Positions 16,805 to 26,308 are shown, numbered from the stretch's first letter. The stretch: 64,000 nucleotides of DNA from JOPF136 sp963773835 (GCA_963773835.1 CAVZCQ010000004.1:310001-374000); one strand, 5' to 3'. A program made the numbers and translations. The notes: generated from the letters alone by a model not told the origin.

Positions 16805-18091
16805 TCATCGCAGATAGCCCCAGTTGTGCAAGCGGTCGCTGTCTTCTTCCCACCTGTCCCCGATATCCATACGGTAATACATGTTCGGGATCAGCACGTT
16901 TTTGATTCTCGAATAGACCTGAGCTTGCGCCTGTTTCATCGTCTGGCCCAGCCCGATCACGATCAGGATCACTCCGGAAGTCCCGGCGATGAGCCATTGC
17001 CCGTTCGCCTGCTTTACGTCCTCGATGCGGATTTCGTCTCCCGGCGGCTTCTTGAACACGATTGCGCCGTTTTTGGAAAACGCCTCGAAGGTCTCATCAT
17101 CGTCGAAAGGGAAGGGAGGCACCACGATCCGCACGCCGATCTGGAAACCGCTGCGCACCTTCAATTTCGGGTCCTGCCCGCTCGCCAGGTCCCAGAAGAA
17201 CTGCCCAATGGGCGTCAGCATCCCCGCCTGCTGGATGCTGATGGTTGGATACCCGAACCGCGCCGTGAACTCCAGCGGGTAGATGCCGTTGTTGTTCACG
17301 ATAGTGTTCAGGTCGATGTAGCCCACGTAACCCTCTTCCGCCAGCGTCGCCTCCATCTTCAGCAGCGTGTCCTGGAACAGCCGGTTCGGCCCGCTCCAGA
17401 ACATCGTCGTGCCCATTTCTCCCGTAGGCGGCCCGATATCGCCCGGGAAGAGCTTTTTGTGCTCGAAATTGATGTTGATCGGGTACACGAAATTCTTCCC
17501 GTTGAAAAATGCGCCCACCGCCACTTCCACTCCCACCACCCTCCGCTGCAATTGGAACACTTTGATCTGGTCCGCAAACGCCTTCTTGTAGGCCTCCAGC
17601 ATCCGGATCACGTCCTGCCCGTCTTCTTCCTCGCCCACAAACAGCCGCCGCTTCACGTTCTGCGCTTCGCCGCTCGGCTTGATTACGTACCGCCCCGGGT
17701 TCTGCTCCACGTGGTCAATGGCCTTGTCGAAGGAATCGAAGTCCGCATACGGAATGATGTTCACTCCCACCCGCTTCAATTCTTCCTGGCCGAACGAGCG
17801 GTCATCTTCCAGCCGGTCGCTGTACGGAGTCCCCCCGATGACGATTTTGCCCTTCGCCCGCAGCGCTTTGGCCTTTTCGCCCTGGCCCAGCGTGTCGTCG
17901 AAAATCACGATGTCGGCCCACTCCACATCCTTCTCCCAGTCCTTCGACTTGGCCACGAACCCATCGGCAATGTCCTTTTCCTTTTTGTCGCCGATGAAGT
18001 AGCGCACCTCGTGCCCCTCTTTGGACACTTGCCAGGCGATGTCGCTGATCAATCCGGTCAGCGAGACAAACAGGAAGTTCTTCTTATCCAT
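16805..18091 (-). CDS. ATP-grasp protein related to phosphoribosylamine-glycine ligase
   Basis: 428 residues resembling GAR synthetase (PurD) but with a divergent N-terminus (FLFVSLTGLISDIAWQVSKEGHEV). ATP-grasp features include the Lys of RYVIKPSGEAQ, the IDLNTIV segment and the metal-binding PLEFTARFGYPT. Classic PurD N-terminal sequence (GxGGREHA) is absent, so it may ligate another acid and amine. Start at 18091 follows a GGGGGAG site. It stands alone, divergent from parA across about 330 bases. Family confident, substrate not. Confidence 0.82.
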   Translation of the reverse strand: MDKKNFLFVSLTGLISDIAWQVSKEGHEVRYFIGDKKEKDIADGFVAKSKDWEKDVEWADIVIFDDTLGQGEKAKALRAKGKIVIGGTPYSDRLEDDRSFGQEELKRVGVNIIPYADFDSFDKAIDHVEQNPGRYVIKPSGEAQNVKRRLFVGEEEDGQDVIRMLEAYKKAFADQIKVFQLQRRVVGVEVAVGAFFNGKNFVYPININFEHKKLFPGDIGPPTGEMGTTMFWSGPNRLFQDTLLKMEATLAEEGYVGYIDLNTIVNNNGIYPLEFTARFGYPTISIQQAGMLTPIGQFFWDLASGQDPKLKVRSGFQIGVRIVVPPFPFDDDETFEAFSKNGAIVFKKPPGDEIRIEDVKQANGQWLIAGTSGVILIVIGLGQTMKQAQAQVYSRIKNVLIPNMYYRMDIGDRWEEDSDRLHNWGYLR

Positions 18092-18417
18092 GCGCGGTCG
18101 CTCCCCCTCCGTATTTCCCGCATGTTACAAAACCTGGCCGGGTTCTGTGTTGCATTTTCGTGAATTCCCCTCTTCTCTGCGGCATTAGCGTCTTAGCGCC
18201 TTTGCGAGAGGCCGTTTCTCTTCCTTCTCCCCTCCGTGTCCTCGGTGACTCCGTGCTCTCCGTGATAAATCCCGGTTTTCCGGTTGCCCGCTCAGCCCCT
18301 CAGAATCCGCTTGCCTCCTCGTACCCTTTTCGCTACAGTGCTCCTACCCATCGTGGGTCCAGGGGCGATACCCCCACGTATGGCCATGGAGTTGCCCAGC
18401 AGGGAGATGCGCGCGCG
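18092..18417. other. Divergent intergenic region (ATP-grasp / parA)
   Basis: No credible gene. Holds a C-rich microarray at about 18185-18274 (ttagcgcctttgcg, cctccgtg, actccgtg, ctccgtgataaat) and the upstream region of parA with aggGAG at 18402-18406. Confidence 0.6.
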
Positions 18418-19227
18418 TTGAGCCACATCATCGCGATTGCCAATCAGAAGGGCGGCGTCGGTAAAACCACCACAGCCATCAATCTTGCCGCCGCGCTCGC
18501 CGACCGCGGCCGCCGCACCCTCCTGATCGACCTCGACCCCCAGGCCAATTCCACGCTCGCCTTCTTTTCCCCGGACGAGTGCGCCACCTCTCTCTACGAC
18601 GTTCTGGCCCCCGAAGGCTCCAGCCGCGCCGCGCTCGAAAACGTGATTCGCCCCTCCAAGCAGCGCAGCCTCAGCGTCGCCCCCGGCAAACTGATGCTCG
18701 CGCGCCTCGAAGTCCAGCTCGCCGGCCAGTTCGACGCGCCCTTCCGCCTGAAGGACGCTCTCGCCCCCATCCTCAAGAATTTCGATTACATCGTTCTCGA
18801 CACGCCCCCGGCCCTCGGCATCCTCACCGTCAACGCCATGGTCGCCGCCACGCATCTGCTCGTGCCCATCCAGGCCGCCTACTTCGCCATTGAAGGCACC
18901 GACGACCTGCTGGAAACCTACTCGCGCATCCGTTCGCGCCCCAATCCCGACCTGAAAATCGTGGGCGTGCTCATCACGCTCTTCGACAAGCGCACCAACA
19001 TCAGCCGCGACACCCACGAGCAGATCCGCGCCGTCTTCGGCAACACTCTGTTCCGCACGAAAATCAGCAAAAACGTGCGCCTCGAGGAAAGTCCCGCCTA
19101 CAAGGAAACCATTCTCTCTTACGCGCCCAAATCCCCCGGCGCCGTCGAGTATCGCAAACTCGCATTGGAGGTCATCGACCGTGTCGAAACGAATCGGTCT
19201 GCCCGTCACGCTGAAGATGCGGCATGA
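18418..19227 (+). CDS. parA: ParA family chromosome-partitioning ATPase
   Basis: Soj/ParA-type ATPase of about 269 residues. Deviant Walker A KGGVGKTT begins near residue 11; the Walker A' motif LLIDLDPQANST and Walker B YIVLDTPPALG follow, as does the GTDDLLETY region. I take TTG at 18418 as start because the conserved fold begins immediately (SHIIAIANQKGG) and agggag lies 11 bases upstream; the open frame continues upstream into repeat sequence. It overlaps parB by 47 bases, so the pair is translationally coupled and should bind parS near the origin, though no parS was found in this window. Confidence 0.92.
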   Translation: MSHIIAIANQKGGVGKTTTAINLAAALADRGRRTLLIDLDPQANSTLAFFSPDECATSLYDVLAPEGSSRAALENVIRPSKQRSLSVAPGKLMLARLEVQLAGQFDAPFRLKDALAPILKNFDYIVLDTPPALGILTVNAMVAATHLLVPIQAAYFAIEGTDDLLETYSRIRSRPNPDLKIVGVLITLFDKRTNISRDTHEQIRAVFGNTLFRTKISKNVRLEESPAYKETILSYAPKSPGAVEYRKLALEVIDRVETNRSARHAEDAA

Positions 19228-20038
19228 CGCGCACTACGTAGAATCCCTCACCGCCTATTCGAGCGCGTCCATCGGGCGCATGCTCCCGCTCGAAAAGGTG
19301 CAGCCCAACCCCGAGCAGCCCCGCAAGACGCTCGGCGACCTCCGCGAGCTCACCGAATCCATCCGCGAGAAAGGAGTCCTGGAGCCGCTGCTCGTCCGCT
19401 TCAATCCCCGCGACAATTGCTACTACATCATCTCCGGCGAACGCCGCTTCCACGCCGCGCGCGCCGCCGGCCTGCGCGAAGTCCCCTGCATCGAGAAGGT
19501 GGCGGACGACGCCGAATCGCTCGAAATCGCGCTGATTGAAAACCTCCAGCGGAAGGACCTGACACCGTTCGAAGAAGCGGAAGGCCTGGCGCGGCTGGCG
19601 CAGCAATTTGATTTGACTCACGACGAGATCGCAAAAAAGATCGCCCGTTCCCGCGTCGGAGTCACGGAAACGCTCACGCTCTGCGCCATCACCCCGCCGG
19701 TTCGCAAGAAGTGCCTGGAGCGCGGCATCGTATCCAAATCCCTGCTCCTCCAGATCGCCCGCCAGCCCAATGAGAAGAAGATGCTCGAGATGGTGGACCG
19801 CATGGCCCGCGGCGGCATGACCCGCGACGAAGCCCGCGCTGAGCGCCGCGCCGAATCCGCCATTCCCGCGCGCCCGCGGCCCTTCCGGTTCCATTATGAG
19901 CCGGAGACGAAAGCCTTCCGCCTCCACATCGAATTCCAGAAAAGCCAGATTTCGAAAGCGGAGCTGGTGCTCGCGCTCCGCGCCGCCCTCAGTGAAATCG
20001 AGAAAACCCTCCAGGCCGAATCCGAATCCGCCGCGTAG
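19181..20038 (+). CDS. parB: ParB/Spo0J family partition protein
   Basis: 285 residues starting with GTG inside parA. The ParB N-terminal CTPase domain shows KVQPNPEQPRKTL, IREKGVLEPLLVR, YYIISGERRFHAAR (GERR box) and ENLQRKDLTPFEEAEG, followed by the helix-turn-helix region (THDEIAKKIARSRVGVTETL). The C-terminal dimerisation part is short and contains a FHYEPETKAFRLHIEF segment. Its TAG stop directly precedes a GTGG hairpin. With parA it forms the partition module. Confidence 0.92.
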   Translation: MSKRIGLPVTLKMRHDAHYVESLTAYSSASIGRMLPLEKVQPNPEQPRKTLGDLRELTESIREKGVLEPLLVRFNPRDNCYYIISGERRFHAARAAGLREVPCIEKVADDAESLEIALIENLQRKDLTPFEEAEGLARLAQQFDLTHDEIAKKIARSRVGVTETLTLCAITPPVRKKCLERGIVSKSLLLQIARQPNEKKMLEMVDRMARGGMTRDEARAERRAESAIPARPRPFRFHYEPETKAFRLHIEFQKSQISKAELVLALRAALSEIEKTLQAESESAA

Positions 20039-20062
20039 GTGGCACAGCCACTCCTGGCTGTG
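20039..20062 (+). repeat. REP hairpin at parB stop
   Basis: GTGG then cacagcca-ctcc-tggctgtg, starting on the base after the TAG stop of parB. Confidence 0.75.
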
Positions 20063-20158
20063 AACCGGGACTCGTTCCGGCGGAGTACGGACTCATGGAA
20101 TACCACGAAAACTCAGCCCCATCCTTCGTCAGGGCGGGCAGGAGTGGATGCGTCGCAT

Positions 20159-21346
20159 TTAGTTGATCCGCGAAACGGCCACACCATAGGGGCCACTTCC
20201 CGCGGGGTAGGGCGAGCCCGCCACCGCTGTGAGGTCGCCGGTCGCGGGATCCACGCTGAAGGCGGAGATATTGTTGCACCCGCCGTTGTTGGCTACGTAC
20301 AGGAATCGCCCTGTGGCGTCCAGGGAATCCTCAAGGGAGCCTGCGAAGCAATCGCCGGCATTGAGGAAGAAGGGCGAGTGCGGAGTCTGCGTCGCCAGTC
20401 CCGTCGTGGCATCGAGGCTGAAGACGGAAACAGCGTCGCAACCGTTGTCGGCCAGGTACAAGAATTGCCCCGCGGGGCTGATGACTGCCCCAAAGGGGCG
20501 CGCAGAGCATTCGCTTGGCGGAGGGATGGCAAACGGCGAGCCCGTAATCGGCGCCAGCGCTCCGGTCGCGGCATTCACTCTAAAAATGGAGATCGTGCTC
20601 GAACCGTGATTGGCCACGTACAGGAACTTCCCCGAGGGCGCCACCACAAGTCCAAAAGGCTGAGTTGAACCCTCCTGCGTAGGCTGGTCGGAGAACGGCG
20701 AACCCGAAATCAGCGTCAGGGCTCCCGTGCTGCCGTTGATGGTGAAACCCGCGATGTCGCCGGTAAGATGGTCGGCTACGTACAGGAACCTCCCCGACGG
20801 ATCCACGGTCAATTGCTGCGGGCCAGGTTGCAATTCAGCTCCCGGAGCGACCGCGAAGGGCGACCCCGTGATCGGCGTCAGGGCTCCAGTGTCCGTATTG
20901 ATGGTGTACCCGGAGACGCTATTGCCATTGCGGTCGGCTGTGTAGAGGAACTTTCCTGAGGGAGCCAGTGCGATTCCCCGCGGGCCGGCGCCCCCCGCGA
21001 AGGGCGAGCCGGAAATCTGCGACAACGCTCCGGTGGTGGGATCAATGCTGAACCCCGTGACTCCGTTGGTGCCCCCGTTGGACACGTACAGGAACCTTCC
21101 GAAGAGTTCCACGACCGCATCACGGGGTACCATTGGCCCGGCGAAGGCCGAACCGGGAACCGGCGCAAGCGCTCCGGTGCTGTTATCCACGGTGTAGGCG
21201 GAAATGTTGTTGGAGCCTTCGTTCCCGACGTAAGCAAACCGCGGAACGCCGCTCACCACAGTCTCCGGAATGCAACAGCTCACCACGATGACGCCGACCG
21301 CCAGCAGAACGAGTGACGCAAGCACGATTCCGCGGATGTTTTTCAT
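20159..21346 (-). CDS. Lipoprotein with YncE/lactonase-type seven-bladed propeller
   Basis: 395 residues. A hydrophobic start with lipobox-like IVVSC (Cys about 23) suggests lipid anchoring. The rest is about eight repeats of 44-46 residues with the pattern FLYVANxGSNTISxFxVxxxTGALxPxxGSPF, typical of lactonase-like (PF10282) propellers. Catalytic residues of true 6-phosphogluconolactonase cannot be assigned, so a binding or surface role is as likely. ATG 21346 is chosen for the gggggtgg site and lipobox; the open frame upstream is not coding-like. Confidence 0.85.
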   Translation of the reverse strand: MKNIRGIVLASLVLLAVGVIVVSCCIPETVVSGVPRFAYVGNEGSNNISAYTVDNSTGALAPVPGSAFAGPMVPRDAVVELFGRFLYVSNGGTNGVTGFSIDPTTGALSQISGSPFAGGAGPRGIALAPSGKFLYTADRNGNSVSGYTINTDTGALTPITGSPFAVAPGAELQPGPQQLTVDPSGRFLYVADHLTGDIAGFTINGSTGALTLISGSPFSDQPTQEGSTQPFGLVVAPSGKFLYVANHGSSTISIFRVNAATGALAPITGSPFAIPPPSECSARPFGAVISPAGQFLYLADNGCDAVSVFSLDATTGLATQTPHSPFFLNAGDCFAGSLEDSLDATGRFLYVANNGGCNNISAFSVDPATGDLTAVAGSPYPAGSGPYGVAVSRIN

Positions 21347-21621
21347 GGTGCCACCCCCGCTGCGAGAAGAGAACGCCCGGCCGGACTCCACATCCCGCCG
21401 GACCAAAAGACCTGCCCCAATGAAAGGATTTATACCACCGAGCCGCTCCCTTGTGAACCGAATCGTTCCCCGGGGCGCCGATGCCGCACGGACCGCCCTC
21501 GATCTTGCTGCTCTACCGAGTTCGCCCCGTGCGGTGTGCGGTATCTCTTTCTCCTCTCCCCTCTTCGCTCGCCACTCGTCATCGGAGCCCCTCTGCGGGG
21601 CGGAGATCCCGACCTGGTCGG

Positions 21622-21642
21622 GACTCGCCACTGGCCACTATA
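21622..21642. repeat. Short heptamer-like repeat
   Basis: gactcgccactggccactat just upstream of the 110-residue hypothetical gene; same family as 10418. Confidence 0.35.
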
Positions 21643-21650
21643 ATCTCCCC

Positions 21651-21983
21651 ATGCGCCTCGAACTCACCGCCGACGAGATGCTTCTCGCGCTGGTCAGCAT
21701 GATCCAGGTGACGCGCCCCGCGCTGCTGCGTCCCGCGGGCGACGGTTTCGACGTGGACGTGTCCCCGCTCCTCACTCAAAAAGACCTGACGGATGACGAA
21801 AGCCTGGTGCTCCGGCTTTACGGCGTCTTTTCCGCCGCCTCCGACAATCCCCGCTTCGCCTTCGACCTCACCCTGGCCGAAAGCCAACGTCTCTCTCTCG
21901 CGCTTTCCCGGGTCGAATTATCGCGCCAGTGGCCTGCTGACGCCGTCGCGATGAGCCGGAAGCTTCGCTCCCTGCTCGGGTGA
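21651..21983 (+). CDS. Hypothetical protein, 110 residues
   Basis: Starts MRLELTADEMLLALVSMIQ and contains LLTQKDLTDDESLVLRLYGVF and LAESQRLSLALSRVELSR. Predicted mostly helical and soluble with no signal peptide or membrane segment. The ATG at 21651 follows taatctccc without a strong ribosome site. Third-position GC is like its neighbours, supporting a real gene. Not recognised. Confidence 0.55.
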   Translation: MRLELTADEMLLALVSMIQVTRPALLRPAGDGFDVDVSPLLTQKDLTDDESLVLRLYGVFSAASDNPRFAFDLTLAESQRLSLALSRVELSRQWPADAVAMSRKLRSLLG

Positions 21984-22293
21984 TGCCGAAGGGTTCCGGC
22001 CAAATGCGCGATCGCGGCCTCTTCCCTCGCCCCCGTCGCGTCACTGTTCGCTCGCCGCTGGCTTTCGGTACCATTGACATTCGTTTCCCCGCGCGCGAAA
22101 ACGCTGCCACCCAGCTCGTCGCATGCGATCGGTGAACGAGTTGCCCGCCTCCCGCGTTCCGGTCCAGCGAACAATCCAAAATGAGTTGCGCCGAGTCGGG
22201 ATGTGGCGGCCATGCGCGATGGGTGTGTCCTCGCGAGTGGAGTCTCATGAGCGCCTGGGGTCGCTCCGGCCGGAGTAACGGGGAAGGGAAGCT
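21984..22293. other. Noncoding gap before DUF1111 gene
   Basis: No credible gene on either strand. A ttgacat at 22074 and the ribosome site ggggaaggga at 22279-22288 are the only signals seen. Confidence 0.45.
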
Positions 22294-23775
22294 ATGCCAG
22301 GAACAGGAGTGGACCGCGCCGCACCGCGGGGCAAAGAGGGAACAGGCCGTACCGTGCGATTCAGTCTGCTGGTGCTGATTCTCTCGCTCGCAACCGCTGT
22401 AACTTCTCGAGGTCAATTCACCGCGCACGATCCCGGCGTGCGCAAAGACCCGGTGACTGTGGGGGCGCCGGTCACAGGACTGAGTGCAGACCAGGCTGCT
22501 GCGTTCACCGACGGCATGGGCCGCTTCGTCGCTCTCAATTCCGTCAGCGGCGCGCTTTCCGGTGAGCCCGACAATGGCCTGGGCCCGCGCTTCAATTCCA
22601 ATAGTTGCGCGAGCTGCCACGCGCAGCCCGCCACCGGGGGCACGAGTCCCAGCGCCAGCCAGTATCCCTACTTAGGTCCCAACCCGCAGGTGGCCGTCGC
22701 CACGCTCGACGGCGCCACAAACTTCCTGCCCTACTTTGTCGCAGCCGATGGCCCGGTGCGCGAAGCCCGGTTCGTCAATTTCGTCAACTCCAGCGGGCAG
22801 CTCACCAGCGTTCCCGACGGCGGCGTGCACGACCTGTTCACCATCACCGGGCGCGTGGACGCCACCAACGTTCCCGGCCCCGGCGGCGCGCTGCAGACCT
22901 GCGCGATTGCGCAGCCCCGTTTCGACCTGATGCGCTCACTCGGCAACATCATCTTCCGCATCCCCACGCCCGTCTTCGGCGCCGGGTTCATTGAAAACAT
23001 TTCCGACGCCGCCATCCTGGAGAACCTGGGCGACCAGGCCGCAGCCAAACAGGCGCTGGGCATCTCCGGCCAGCCCAACCGCAGCGGCAACGACGGAACC
23101 ATCACCCGCTTTGGCTGGAAGGCGCAGAACAAATCGCTCGAGATTTTTGCCGGCGAAGCCTACAACGTGGAAATGGGCGTCTCCAACGAATCATTCCCCA
23201 ACGAGCGGCCCGGCCCCGGCGGAAGTTTGCCCGCTTCGTGCATCTTCAATGGCACTCCCGAAGACACAACCAACTTCGGTTCCTCCTCGGTCGGCACGCC
23301 CAGCGACGTGGTGGCCTTTGCCACCTTCATGCGCTTCCTCGACCAGCCCGCGGCCTCGGCGACGTCTCCCGGCGGCTCTGCCTCCATCGCCAACGGCCGG
23401 TATCTGTTCGTCAATGTGGTGCAATGCGCGCTGTGCCACACGCCGCAGCTCAGGACCGCGGCCTCTTCCCAGACTGCCGCGCTCAACTACAAAAGCGCGA
23501 ATCTCTTCTCCGACCTGCTGCTCCACCACATGGGCTCAGGACTCGCCGACGGAGTTTCTCAGGGTGCCGCCGGCCCCGATCAGTTCCGCACCGCGCCGCT
23601 GTGGGGTCTCGGCCAGCGGATTTTCTTGTTGCACGATGGACGCACGTCCGACCTGCTCCGCGCCATCGAGCAGCACGTCGGTCCCGGCTCGGAAGCCAAC
23701 GCCGTCATCCATCGCTTTAATCAGCTCACCCAGAGCCAGCAGCAGGACCTGCTGAATTTCCTGCGCTCGCTCTAA
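22294..23775 (+). CDS. DUF1111 family dihaem oxidoreductase-like protein
   Basis: 493 residues with a signal peptide (FSLLVLILSLATAVTSRGQ) and two c-type haem sites, C105ASCH and C378ALCH, matching the DUF1111 'thiol oxidoreductase' family related to dihaem cytochrome c peroxidases. Other features are GRFGWKAQNKSLEIFAGEAYNVEMG-like and FRTAPLWGLGQRIFLLHDGR, conserved near the second haem. It should act in the periplasm in electron transfer; the substrate is unknown. Preceded by ggaaggga; followed by hairpins that probably end the transcript. Confidence 0.9.
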   Translation: MPGTGVDRAAPRGKEGTGRTVRFSLLVLILSLATAVTSRGQFTAHDPGVRKDPVTVGAPVTGLSADQAAAFTDGMGRFVALNSVSGALSGEPDNGLGPRFNSNSCASCHAQPATGGTSPSASQYPYLGPNPQVAVATLDGATNFLPYFVAADGPVREARFVNFVNSSGQLTSVPDGGVHDLFTITGRVDATNVPGPGGALQTCAIAQPRFDLMRSLGNIIFRIPTPVFGAGFIENISDAAILENLGDQAAAKQALGISGQPNRSGNDGTITRFGWKAQNKSLEIFAGEAYNVEMGVSNESFPNERPGPGGSLPASCIFNGTPEDTTNFGSSSVGTPSDVVAFATFMRFLDQPAASATSPGGSASIANGRYLFVNVVQCALCHTPQLRTAASSQTAALNYKSANLFSDLLLHHMGSGLADGVSQGAAGPDQFRTAPLWGLGQRIFLLHDGRTSDLLRAIEQHVGPGSEANAVIHRFNQLTQSQQQDLLNFLRSL

Positions 23776-23799
23776 ACGCAACGGCAGGCTTTCAACCGC

Positions 23800-23874
23800 A
23801 GGGGCACGACGTGTCGTGCCCCTACGACCGAGCGATAAACGCCGAAGTTGCGGGGGGCGGGGTAAACCCGCCCC
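23800..23874. repeat. Two hairpins after DUF1111 gene
   Basis: ggggcacgac-gt-gtcgtgcccctac (ends in CTAC, the reverse of GTAG; 23800-23825) and gggcggg-gtaaa-cccgccc (about 23855-23874) followed by cctac. Inverted REP-like pair. Confidence 0.75.
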
Positions 23875-24007
23875 TACAGCGCGCTCTATGCGCTTCGGAG
23901 CACGATTCTTGACTTTCCGGTGCCACGGGTGTTTTCTGTTCCAGGGAGTTGGCCCTTCCCGCCCAGGGCGCAATTTCTTTCGGCACAATCGAATTCAGGA
24001 GCCGTCC

Positions 24008-25180
24008 ATGAATCGCATCCTCGCGGTGTTCGCAGTTCTTTTCCTCTCGGCCGTCTCTGCTGCGGCGCAATCCCCCCGCTGGGAACTCCTCGGCGCGGAA
24101 TATGGCGGCGGCGATAGCTTTGTGGACGTAACCGGGCGCGTCCGCTCGCTCATTCGTGAAGGGACGCTCAGTTTTCGCGTGGACAACGACGCTCTGGGCG
24201 GCGACCCCGCGCCCGGGTTGCGAAAAACTCTCCGCCTCCGCGTCCGCGACGAGGATGGCCGCGAGCGCGTGCTCACATTCCCCGAAAGGCAATTCGTCAC
24301 CCTGAATATTCGTTCCGGTGAGGGCGACCGCGGCCGCAATGGGAACCGTGATCAGGCTCGTGACCGCGAGGGCGACCGCGATCGCGGCAGGCCGAATGGC
24401 CCTCCACCGTTCGTGGCGAACGGCGGCTTGCAAATTCTGCGTGCCGACTACGGCGCCGGGCACCGCTTCGCCAATGTCACCTCGCGGCTGTCGTCGCGGA
24501 TTCGGGGCGATGCGCTCTCTCTGCGCGTGACCAATGAGAGCATGGGCGGCGATCCCGCCGAGGATCGTCCGAAGAGTCTGCAGGTCTGGTATTCCTACAA
24601 CGGACGCACGGCGAAAGTTGTGGTGAATGAAAACGACGTCCTGAATCTGCCCTCGGGCGCCGACGTCTTTACCGGACGTCTCCGCGTCATGCGCGCTCAA
24701 TACGGGGTGGGCCAGCGCTACGCCGATGTCACGGATCTGCTCAACTCCCAGATTCAAGGCGACCAGCTCAGTCTTCGGGTGACGAACTTCGCGATGGGCG
24801 GCGATCCCGATCCCGAGCAGCCGAAACAGCTCATCGTCTTTTATGTTTTTGATGGCCGTTCCTACCAGGTGAGTGTCAATGAGAAAGATTTTCTCAATCT
24901 TCCCGGCAACGATGGCTACGATGCCGGGAATTCCGCTTATGGCCAGGAACAACTCCAGATCCTGAGCGCCAGCTACGGTGCCGGCGACCGCCGCCGCGAC
25001 GTCACCAGCCTGCTCGCCTCGCAGGTGCGCGGCAATTCGCTGCAGTTCGTTGTCTCCAATGACTCCCTGGGCGGCGACCCCGCCGAAGGCCAGGTGAAGC
25101 GCCTCCGCGTCATCTATCTCTGGCAGGGCATGCGCAATCAGATCACCGTCGGCGAACACGAAACGCTGGTCATCCCCTGA
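24008..25180 (+). CDS. Secreted protein with four DUF3395-like repeats
   Basis: 390 residues: signal peptide (LAVFAVLFLSAVSAAAQ) and four copies of an about 85-residue module beginning LQILRADYGAGxRxxDVTSLL, then LSLRVTNESMGGDPAEGQxKxLRVxYxYNGR and ending in a VxENDxLxLP strand. The pattern looks like the DUF3395 domain also found at the C-terminus of DnaJC11; in bacteria the role is unknown. An Arg/Asp/Gly-rich spacer (about residues 110-135) separates repeats 1 and 2. Likely a periplasmic or surface binding protein. Confidence 0.72.
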   Translation: MNRILAVFAVLFLSAVSAAAQSPRWELLGAEYGGGDSFVDVTGRVRSLIREGTLSFRVDNDALGGDPAPGLRKTLRLRVRDEDGRERVLTFPERQFVTLNIRSGEGDRGRNGNRDQARDREGDRDRGRPNGPPPFVANGGLQILRADYGAGHRFANVTSRLSSRIRGDALSLRVTNESMGGDPAEDRPKSLQVWYSYNGRTAKVVVNENDVLNLPSGADVFTGRLRVMRAQYGVGQRYADVTDLLNSQIQGDQLSLRVTNFAMGGDPDPEQPKQLIVFYVFDGRSYQVSVNEKDFLNLPGNDGYDAGNSAYGQEQLQILSASYGAGDRRRDVTSLLASQVRGNSLQFVVSNDSLGGDPAEGQVKRLRVIYLWQGMRNQITVGEHETLVIP

Positions 25181-25206
25181 CCGTCCCTTCACGAGGGCGG
25201 TCCACT

Positions 25207-25232
25207 CATCCTGAGGGCGTCCCCTGAGGATG
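25207..25232. repeat. Hairpin between convergent-spaced genes
   Basis: catcctgaggg-cgt-cccctgaggatg, no T-tract; a dispersed palindrome rather than a classic terminator. Confidence 0.6.
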
Positions 25233-25342
25233 CCCGAAATCCTCAGCTTCGGGCGCGGCCAGATTCAACTTCCTCCCTGGGCGTTTCTCCGGGGCGGTTG
25301 CAACGCCGACTTTTCCCCGGCATCCTAGTCTCGCCAGCAGCG

Positions 25343-26308
25343 ATGACTTACGACCTCATCTGCGTCGGCGCGGGGCCTACGGGGCTGGCCTGCGCGATCG
25401 AAGCCACCCGCGCGGGCATGCGCGCGCTCGTGCTCGACAAAGGCTGCCTGTGCAATTCGCTGCTCCATTACCCGGCCAACATGCTGTTCTTCACCACCGC
25501 CGAACGCATGGAAATCGGCGACCTGCCCATGGCCATCTCCGGCGACAAACCGACGCGCACCGAGGCGCTGAAGTATTACCGCAAAGCGGCAGAGCATTAC
25601 GCGCTGGAAGTGCGGCAGTACGAAGCGGTGGAGGATGTGAACCGCGCCAATGGCGCCTTCCGCATCCGCACGCGCCACGGGAGCGGTGCGCCCGACGAGC
25701 ACCGCTCGACGCGCGTGGTGATCGCTACCGGCTACTACGACCTCCCCAAGCGCATCGGCGTGCCCGGCGAGGAGCTGCCGCACGTCTCGCACTACTACAC
25801 CGAGCCTCACTCGTACTGGCAGCGCGACGTAGTGGTGATTGGGGCAGGGAATTCGGCGGCGGAGGCGGCGCTCGACCTCTTCCGCGCGGGCGCCCGCGTC
25901 GCAATGGTCCATCGTGGCGCGCAGGTGAGCCGGCGGATCAAATACTGGGTGCTGCCGGACATCGAAAACCGCATCGCCGCGGGTGAAATTCAGGCACATT
26001 TCAACGCCGTGGTGGAGCGGTTCGAACCGGGAAGTGTGGTGATTCGCGCAGCGGGCGCCGGGCACGTTCTGCCTGCCGCCGCCGTCTTCGCGCTTACCGG
26101 CTACCAGCCCGACTTCAGTTTCCTCCAGCGCCAGGGGATCGAACTCGACGCCGCCACGCAGAAACCTGCAGTGAATCCGGAGACGCTGGAGACCAACGTT
26201 TCCGGCCTCTACGTTGCGGGCGTAATCGTCGGAGGGCAGCACACCAGCGAAATCTTCATCGAAAACGGCCGCTTCCACGGCAAACAAATCGTCGCCTCGT
26301 TCCGCTAG
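25343..26308 (+). CDS. YpdA-like FAD/NAD(P) oxidoreductase
   Basis: 321 residues. FAD-binding GxGxxG at the start (CVGAGPTGLACAIEA), NAD(P)-binding VVIGAGNSAAEAALDL near residue 170, ATGYYDLPKRIGVPGEELPHV, and a C-terminal FAD contact with GLYVAGVIVGGQHTSEIFIENGRFHG. This order and the lack of a CxxC pair match YpdA (putative bacillithiol disulfide reductase) rather than thioredoxin reductase. Acidobacteriota may use a bacillithiol-type thiol, so the role fits, but no bshA/B/C gene is in the window. The CLCNSLLHYP segment contains conserved Cys. Confidence 0.85.
   Translation: MTYDLICVGAGPTGLACAIEATRAGMRALVLDKGCLCNSLLHYPANMLFFTTAERMEIGDLPMAISGDKPTRTEALKYYRKAAEHYALEVRQYEAVEDVNRANGAFRIRTRHGSGAPDEHRSTRVVIATGYYDLPKRIGVPGEELPHVSHYYTEPHSYWQRDVVVIGAGNSAAEAALDLFRAGARVAMVHRGAQVSRRIKYWVLPDIENRIAAGEIQAHFNAVVERFEPGSVVIRAAGAGHVLPAAAVFALTGYQPDFSFLQRQGIELDAATQKPAVNPETLETNVSGLYVAGVIVGGQHTSEIFIENGRFHGKQIVASFR

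Noticed and set aside
18092..18417. N-terminal extension of ParA
   Set aside because: The open frame upstream consists of microarray repeat; the conserved ParA fold begins at the TTG at 18418.
21868..22620. Long minus-strand open frame across the DUF1111 start
   Set aside because: Covers the signal peptide region of a clear gene and has shadow-like composition.
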